This document shows, piece by piece, positions 53,001 to 62,000 of a stretch of 64,000 nt of DNA (positions are counted from its first letter, which is position 1; every line of letters starts with the position of its first letter). The position numbers were made by a program, and so were the translations under genes. Below the pieces are notes generated by a model. The model made no database searches and was not told the origin of the DNA. It saw only the letters and a list, made by a program, of their open reading frames with translations. The DNA comes from Ricordea florida (taxonomy: Eukaryota > Cnidaria > Anthozoa > Corallimorpharia > Ricordeidae). The stretch is from the NCBI GenBank assembly GCA_949710005.1, contig OX453272.1, forward strand, positions 29,631,630 through 29,695,629. The letters are read 5' to 3'.

Positions 53001-56000
53001 CCGAGTTGTTAACAATCTTGTTTAAGAGATAGATACATATTTTCCGTCAGATTGTCAGACACGTGATGATGCTGATCATTGTGACGGATGGCACACTGGG
53101 TACCTTAAATTGATGATTTGACCCTCGTAGTGTCAAAGCAAATTTAATTTAAGTGCAATTCAGCCACTGTTGACCTGCTCCCAGCATGCACCGCTTGATT
53201 TCTCAGATGGTAGAGCATCGCACCGGTACTCTCGAGGTCATCGGTTCAGATTCCAGCGAAGAAATCGGTTCTGGTGTCAAATGTTTCTTTCTTTGTCATC
53301 TTTGATACTTCAGGGTATGTCCACGCAGGAGCGACACCTCTTCTTGTTTGATGATCTACTTCTGGTTGCTAAATCAAGGTCAGAATGATAACTGCATGTC
53401 ATGTGTTCATACTGAATCAGTACCAAAGTTTGCCCCACTCACCCCTACCTTCCCACTCACCCCTCCCTGCCCACTCACCCCTCCCTTCCCCGTCTCTCTC
53501 TATATCCGTAACGTTTCATTTCACTCCCACATATGATTGATGAATATGCACCGTATTCTTGTAACACAATATATTGTTAAGTAGTACCACAGTCCAAGAA
53601 CGTGCAAACAACGGCGTGTGTGTATTGCTCGGATCTAGATCATGTGACACACCTTTCCAGAGAATGTAAGCCATGTTCACCATCAACCAAGCTGATAACT
53701 TATACATAAATTTTCAAGAACTGTTTATGCTCATGCAGTTTAACCTTTTTGAAAAACTAACGTGTGCAAATAAATCGCAAATTGAACTCGAAACGTATAA
53801 TTTCTATTACCAACAAGCCTGGCCCAGGTTGCTTTGTGCACCTAGTGACGTGATGCAAAGTGTTTTGCACTGCAATATCTAACTTTCTTGAATTAAAATT
53901 CTTAGCGTCCGCGCTGTTTGTCTTTATACGTATATATGGTTTCTTTATGCTTACCATCATACTTATTATTCAGTCAAGCATTTCTCTAACCAACTCTCGA
54001 TTTTAGGACTTCTGTTAATCATTTCTAACTCTGTGTTTTTTTCAGGTCGACGTCATACAAGTTAAAACACCGAGTACGTGTTAGTGAAATCTGGTTGGCT
54101 GGTTGCCTTGATGACGTGTGCGAATCTACTAAAGTTACTGACAAATCGTTCGTAATAGGCTGGCCTACCACTAACTTTGTAGTAGCATTTAGGTAAGGAA
54201 ATTCTTTGGTTTCAGTAAGTTACATACAGGGTTATTGCAATAAGTGTTAATAAGTTAAACGCCTGTCATCTCTTAAATAGCTTCGTGTGCATGAGTAAAT
54301 CTGTAAAAGACGTATTTTTCGGCAGTGTCACAGGCAAACTCGTAAGAAAGCAAATACGGGTTCTCCCATTAGGAGTGGAGCCTACGACCTTCCGATTACG
54401 AGTTCGGACGCTCAATCACTGAACTATGCGAGACTCATGGGAGCAAGGCCATTAAATAATTGGGTTCATGGAACACGTAGTAAATCTTTTTTTGTAAGTG
54501 TTGTCCTTGTTGTTGTTGCTGTTTGTGATGCTGTTAGCACTGAATTAATCAAGTTTGTCATTGTTGTTGTTAGTTTTGGTCAGTAATATTGTTGTTGTTA
54601 GTTTTGGTCAGTTTAACAAATTGACGTCAGTTTTTTATGCGTCTGTCCTCTTATTGATGATAAATTGCGTCATAACATTGTCAAAGTTTGTTGTAGATCC
54701 ACTCGCCTATCGGCTCGTGGATCTACAACAAACTTTGACAATGTTATGACGCAATTTATCATCAATAAGAGGACAGACGCATAAAAAACTGACGTCAATT
54801 TGTTTTTTACAATAACAAAACGCGAAAAAGGTCAAATGAAGACTTAAATTAAAATTTTATGTGTCTGTACTCTTATTGATGATAAAAATTAGCCAATCAG
54901 CGCGCGAGAATTCGCTCAGTTATTGCAAAAAAATATTGTTGTTGTTGTTGTGTTGTTGTTGTTGTTGTTGTTGTCATTACTGCTGTTACATTTGTTGTAC
55001 TGTGGTAGGAGATTATTTGCATCCGTTGTTTGTGTTTTTTTTTAGTAGCACAGCTTATCCAAGTTATGGAAGACTCATACTTTGCAATTCAAGAAGTTTC
55101 AATTCTTACTCTTAAGCTTTTTCATTCCGTTTTATAACTTTATTTGTTTGTTATTCTTAGTTCGGTTGAAGAGAAAGATATCTGGCACAGCCTGTTATCC
55201 AAGTAAGTGATTTCAAGTGACATGATCGGTAGGTACCGAACTGAACCCCTTGTGGTCAATTTTTACTAACAAATAGGTCACAAACCAAAGGTCACGATTG
55301 CGAGTCACTGCTAAAGTAGGTGAAAACTAAAAATTTATTCTAGTCTTGGCTGCTATTCAAACTTGTGGTAAGTGATCTATCGATAGAACAGTGGCTTCTG
55401 ATTGTGACCCATGACCTTATGCCTGTGTTTTGAACCTTGCCAAGGACATCCATACCTCACTTAAAAAAGTGAAAATTTGTCCGAAATAAATCCAAACTGT
55501 AAATGATATGTGTCGACGCCTGGACCCTCAAGTTTTTTAGCATTTAGAGAGTTGCTTATATCTATTGGGGTTCAGCATGCCACAATCGCCCTCCAAGGAC
55601 TAGCGTCTACCGGCTGTGTGGCTACCTCCCTACCTCAGTCAGTTATGATACAGTAAAAATTGCACTTTTAATTCCATACTGCCGTATGATTTATGTTTTT
55701 CCTTCCCATGGCTAGTGTAAGGAAAAGTATAGGAAGCATTTCGTGTGCATCATAGGTCACGTGTTCTGGTGGTTTTTAGTTGGCATTTCGAGCGAAGTGA
55801 GAACAGTTTTCGGGGCTTCGACGTTTGTAATCGGCGGGTACGAGTGATTAAACTGAGACTAATCAGTTTCGTGTACCAGTTTTATTACACATCATTTCGT
55901 CCAATACGCCGTTAACTTGAAAATAAGTTTACCTCAGCAGATTTAAGAATTTCTCACACGACGAATTAGTCAGTGTTCCATTTCCATTTCCAGTTCCATT

Positions 56001-58995
56001 TCCATTTCGTGTGTCTAAACAAAAATTAAACGACCAGTCTATTAGTTACTAATTATTATTAATACTTAATTTCATTGCTGGTGATATACAAGCAATCATT
56101 TCAACACGCGGATTAGCTAAGTGCACGCTAGTCAATCCCAAACAGTACAGAAACTTGAAAATGAGTGCAGAAACGTGAAAATGAGTGCAGAAAATAAGTT
56201 AAATTTTTGCATATATATCATGATCATTAACATGTAATTTTGTTGGAGTGCAAGTTTGTAATACTAGACAAAAATGTACTTGTTCTCATTTATTCCAAAT
56301 TGAGCTCCAAACCATTTGATTACCTGTATTAACTCTTTCACTCCCAGAGATGATCAACACAGAAGTTCTCCTTTCCATAACACTACACTGTAAAGCAAAC
56401 TGATTATGAGAACTGCACAAAACAATCAACTGAAAGGTAATGAGTTGACCTTGTCCCAAATTCTCAAACTTTATTTGTAACAAAATGTATGGTACTCGCT
56501 TAGAGGAATTGCAACTCAGATCTAGGGAGTGAAAGGGGTTAACAAAGCAGGTTGTGATGTGCATGTTTTGTTGTAACTGGTGAATTAAACAGATCTTTGT
56601 AGTGTCGTATCTTTCTACACTCCAGGAGCCCATCACTGGGCTCTTGACACTGTCAACTGGGAAACTGAACCTTTTATGCACCTATCAATGTTAAGCCGGC
56701 GGGGGGGGGGGGGGAGTCAGGGCATGGGGTGGGGATTTGATTGTCTTTGTTGGCCCTTGGGTAGGGCATTTGACTGACCTTATGCTTCCGGGGGGGGGAA
56801 TATTTGAATCTTTCTTTGCCAGCCTTGGGATATTTGACAGCGATGTGCAGCCCGGGGTGGGGAAATTTGGTTGTATTTGACTGGAATGATTTGCCCGTGG
56901 GCAGGGAATTTGACGGCAAATTTTTCAAAAATGTCAAATCCCCACCCCATGCCCTGACTACCCCCCCCCCCCCGCCGGCTTAACATTGATAGGTGCATTA
57001 CAAGTCTGTTTTCTTCTGATAGTCGTAGTAGTTATTAATTTGAATAATTTTCCCTTTTATTCAGGTACATCAAGGAACAGAAGGACGTAGAAGAACCGAA
57101 AGCAGTCAACCTCAAAATTTATAACAGAGATATGGACTCCGCTGATTCGTTCGTTTATGTGAGTATACGCGACACGAAGCAAAGTAAGCTTTCTGAACAG
57201 AAGATTAACAACAGAAGTGCATATTATAGCGCCAAAAATGGTAACATGAATTTCCATTTGTTGTGGTTTTCCACGCGGCTTTGTGAGCTTCTGCTTGTCC
57301 ACGTTTAATGCGCCATCATTGGCGCGATAAAATACTTACAAAAACCTATTTTTTTTTCTTTTTGCATCTGCCTCTTTTGCGGTTATATGTCAGCTACTGG
57401 TTACTACACATAAGTTACACTTGAAATTCTCATTGATCGTTAATCGCGGCATATACTGTTGGCTTTCTCATCCCTTCACCCAGGTCGGGTTATCAGCAGC
57501 TCGTGTTTTCTGTGAAGATGTTAGTGGAAGCCTCCTTGTACACCAACTGATTTGTTCAGAAGAGAGCAGGTTTCTGACACGAAAGTAATGTCATCGGTGA
57601 CAAATTACTCCTTAATTTTGACGCGAAATTTCAGTGTTAATACTACTACATGAGAAATTCACTGTACGGCCCGCTAAATTCAAAAGTCTGTTTTGAGATA
57701 TAGTAAGTATCTTACAAACGTCGTTTTCTCAGTCCGTACTGTAAGTTGCGGATCCTCGTTTTTTCCTCTCGGATTTATCGTTCCCATGGTCTCTGCTCTG
57801 ATCCTGATTGAAGGAGGCATACCAGAGACCATGAGGACGAGGTTACTTGAATGTCTTCCCATTCATTCTATTTTGCCTTTCCATTTCTTTAGTCCAAGTC
57901 TTTCTCGGTCAGTAACACGGACGATGCAGCCGCTGTGGTTAAAATGTCACTTGAACAGTTCAAACTCCAGGTGAGATTTATTGTCGCTGTCATGACCTAC
58001 CCTTAAAGCAGCATTTGCTTGGCGGGTTAAAACCAGATCAAACGCAAAAGTTTGTATTATATTCCACCGTTAAAATTTTTTCACATCTTACTTTGTGCAT
58101 GAGCAAAAATGTGAAGTCCGTTTAAAGGATTCAGTGGACTCAAGGAAACTTTCCAAGAAACATGCGACGGGTTAATGTGGACCAGCTTTAAGCCGATTGC
58201 TCTTCTGTGCAAAATAAATTTGAAAGCTCTGTTGGGATAATTATTGAGTGTCTTGTTTGTTTTCAGCCTGATGATTATTCTGATTATCAACTGTGGGTGT
58301 TATCAGGGAAGGAAGATGGCGCGCACCCTTTGATAGGTGAGTTTGCGAGGTGAACAGTCAGGTTACACCGGTCAAAGTCACGTACTATTTGATTCTCTCT
58401 GTACGAATGAACAAAACGCATTCACATTGGAGCAAGCAGCAAGGGTCAGAAATGGAAAATTAAAACCAACGACACGAACGACTTAAGGCATCAGCTATAG
58501 CCACTTACCCTATACTTCCCGCATAACCAAGAAAGAAAATATTATCGCACGGATGACACAAAACAAGTACGGACGGTTCCGTTTGCTGGCAGCTTCAGTA
58601 ATGAATATTATTCGTCATTCCGACAAAGGACCAACGCCCGGAACGTCAGCTTTCCTTACGGCGGTAAAATTTACAATAACTCGTTTGATAAATCTATTTT
58701 GGTGTTTATCAGTTTCCCAATACTGACACAGTACCATTTCCTTTAGTTAGACTGCACTTTAAATAATATATATTATACTGTGCTGTATCTCAGTGCGTTA
58801 CTTTCTCCCTCAGGTCACGAGTTTCCTTTTGCCATTAAGATGAATCACATGAAGGAGGCAGCCATGACAGATGAGGATGGGTTTCCGTTTGACTTTGATC
58901 AACAGCTGCCGTGTATGGACCCTCTGTCGCCTGAGACACAATGTCAGTTTATTCTCAAGAAAAACAGAAAAATACCCACCAGACTCAACCTAGGT

Positions 58996-59026
<31 letters not shown>

Positions 59027-62000
59027 CGTGTTAAGTCAAATGGTGTGCGTTGCTTGAAAACCTCGGAAACTCTTTGGTCCCGAGAAAATAAACATTGACA
59101 TTTAAAGCAATCATTCTTGAAACTTATGCTGTTAGCATGTCTTTAGGGGAAGAAAGTCTTGCCTTCTGGCAAACGTTGGTGGGCTGAAATGCCTTTCTTC
59201 CAAAACTACATTGTCAATTATTGCGCCCGAAAACGTCCCGAATCGTTTCGGGACGGGCTTATAATTACGGATTTGTGTAGGAATGTCGCGCGTGCGCAAG
59301 GGGCTCGTGGACATTTGAAGACCATAGCACGTTTGCAGTGAATTACAGTGGCATGGAATAGGTAACAAATGGAGTAATTCATTAAAAATTCGTCCATTAG
59401 ATTGCTAGCTGCTCAATATTTTCTTTTGCAGAAGCACCCAGCGCACCCAGTAAACAGCGCTGGAAAAATCCCATAAAGAAATCTCCCATAATAAACTGGG
59501 CAATGCATAAGAAGACTGCTGGCTCTAAAGGCGGCTCCATAGATGTACAGTCAACAGGCTCTGGAAAGTAAGTTCCTTCGGAAACTTTCTTTACTTTGAC
59601 GAAAAAAATAACGAGATTTGTACGAGTCTTCCGAAAACTTTATCAAGACCGCTCGAACAGTTAGATCCCTGGGTTAACGAGAACTCTGAACCGGCTTGGT
59701 GTGGATCTTGAATTTGAAGCGAGATTATCAGGTATAAAAAAGTGTCCATTGTCTCAAAGATGTCCGCTACAATTGTACCTCTAATAGTTTTGTGACTCAA
59801 AGCAAATTTAATCGGTCACGTAAGCGCTGAGCTGAGTGACGGTCGTACTGAGAGAACTCTGTGCCAATTGAGTGACAGACTTGTCTACCCGTGTTATGTA
59901 TGCACACATCATGGGATATTACATACTTACCTACAAAGAAGTGGCCACCTGTACTTCTAGCTCTTTCATTATGTATGCTCACATGACGTGTTACATATTT
60001 TTTGGACCCAGGCTGTTTGGACTTCCGTTGAGTCAGTTGTGTTCAGACGAGGAGCCTGTACCCAAGGCAGTGCATGAGTTATTATTACATCTGTTCCGTT
60101 ATGGTCCAAATACGACGGGAATCTTTAGAAAGTCAGCAAATGCAAGGATTGCGAAGGAAATCAAGGTTGAACTGGACGAAGGTAAACGTTTTGAGAACTT
60201 TGGTAAACATATTAAAAGAAAGATGATCAGAAGCCGCGCGCGCGGTGCCGGTCGGGAAGGTCTCGAAAGGGGCCGGCTCGGCTGTGTGCCGCCGCCTTTC
60301 TGGGTCTCCTCCGCAAAAAATATTTTACTCATATTGTTACGAGCCAAACTGGTAAACAAATCTAATAAAATATGATGTGAAACTGTCACTTATAGTTGCA
60401 TCACTTACCTAAACTGGGTCGTCTTCTCTTTGCTCATTAGGGACGGACCATTAGAAAAGTGATGGGGGGCGGGGGCGGGGGAACCAAAAAAAATTCATGC
60501 AAGGGAAAATGCCTAGAAAAAAAATTCATGCAAAGAAGAAGGTAAAAAAAAAATTCATGCAGAAGGAACGTCCAATTGTGACTTTTTCACACGTAGTAAA
60601 AAAAATTCCTGCACAAGCAGTGAGCGAAAAAAAAAGATTCGTGCAAGCTGAAAATTCCCCACCCCCCCCCCCCATCACTTTTCTAATGGTTCGTCCCTTA
60701 TATAAACAATTCAATTTTGATTTAACCAGGGTAGTCTTGTTTGCCTAATATGGTATCAGTGAATGTCTTGGAATCAAAATTGAATTGGAATGTGAGAACG
60801 TTGGTGAGGCGAAAAAATAAAGAAATACAGAGGAAATACCACGGGATAAGGAGACCACGCAACTTTCCCGTGAGCTTAAGCCGGGTCACGTGATCAGAGT
60901 AGCCTGCGTAGCAGTCTTTTCCGTTTCCTCTAGAGCCAAGGGGAAGTCGCGCGAAGGCATGAGGCGAGAGCAAAAAGTTAGGAACGAGGGGAGGGTGGGG
61001 GGGAAGAAACTGCGCTGTCCAGGCTTCGCGATATGACTTTCAACATTCTTCTCGGCATCTTCTTTTCCACTTGTGCTTTTGTTCCTAAGTTCTTGGTCTT
61101 GTGTCGCAACGTTTCAGCAATCCTGCCCTCCTGATTTGAGTGTCACCTGAGGAGGGAAGGATTGCCGAAACGTTGTGACACAAGACCAAGAACTTAGGAA
61201 CAAAAGCACAAGTGGAAAAGAAGATGCTGAGAAGAATGTTGATGCAGAATACCACGTGCGCCCAACTAGAGAGTCTATTAAGATGTGACTTTCATTTCTG
61301 TTTCTCTTTGTAGGGAAAGTTTTGGATTTTGAAGACGTATCAGAAGTAGTTACTGCCTCTGTAATGAAGGTAGTCTCCCTGTTTCTATTTTCCTTTTTTT
61401 TTTCTCGGTGGCATCAAGTCTTGTTGCGGTAAGTATTTGTTGCAGGCTGTGGTTTGAGAGGTTCACCCATTAATAGAGTGGTCTGCGTTATAAATGTAGT
61501 CGCCGAGCTTTACCTCAGCTGTACTCTAGCCGTACTCATCCTTAGCCGTACTTCAGTGTTCTTAATTATCCCTAGCCCATGCTTCCTTTAGTGTCCTTAC
61601 TATGCGAGTGCCTGCACCAAGTACTTACCCTCGTTGCAGTTTGAAAATTGCGCTTGTAATTTGTTGTAGGAAGTGATGTTTAGTCTCAGAGTTAAATTTT
61701 AAGTGTATTTTGCAGGAATTTCTTCGCCGTCTTCCTGGCTGCATTTTCGAAAGCGAAAATTACGAAGATCTCATCGCCACCAACAGCATCGAGGACACAC
61801 AAGAGCGAGTCCGACAGATCAAGGGGTGAGAACATGATCCACGCATAATTTCTCCTTACTGTATCTGTATGAAGGATAAGAGTTTGAGTTGTTATTTTCC
61901 GTGGTGAGCCCCATCATTTATGTTAAATTAATCAAACACGATATTTTCCAGTGTAACATATTGAGAAATGTATGGCACTCACTTAGGACAGTTACCACTC

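Larger units (their letters stand above)
55203..57064. other. Intron 15
   Basis: Contains a fragment related to the foldback at 11447 (about 56110-56330) and the TIR element at 56677-56997. Nothing coding. Confidence 0.7.
60182..61313. other. Intron 21
   Basis: Contains Harbinger-like MITE copy 2 (60440-60697) and a foldback (61041-61241). Confidence 0.75.

Noticed and set aside
53193-53262. tRNA gene just upstream of exon 13
   Set aside because: Only A-box-like and B-box-like words survive; no cloverleaf with a sound acceptor stem.
54861-55115. Leucine/cysteine-rich open frame
   Set aside because: Created by a GTT microsatellite inside intron 14.
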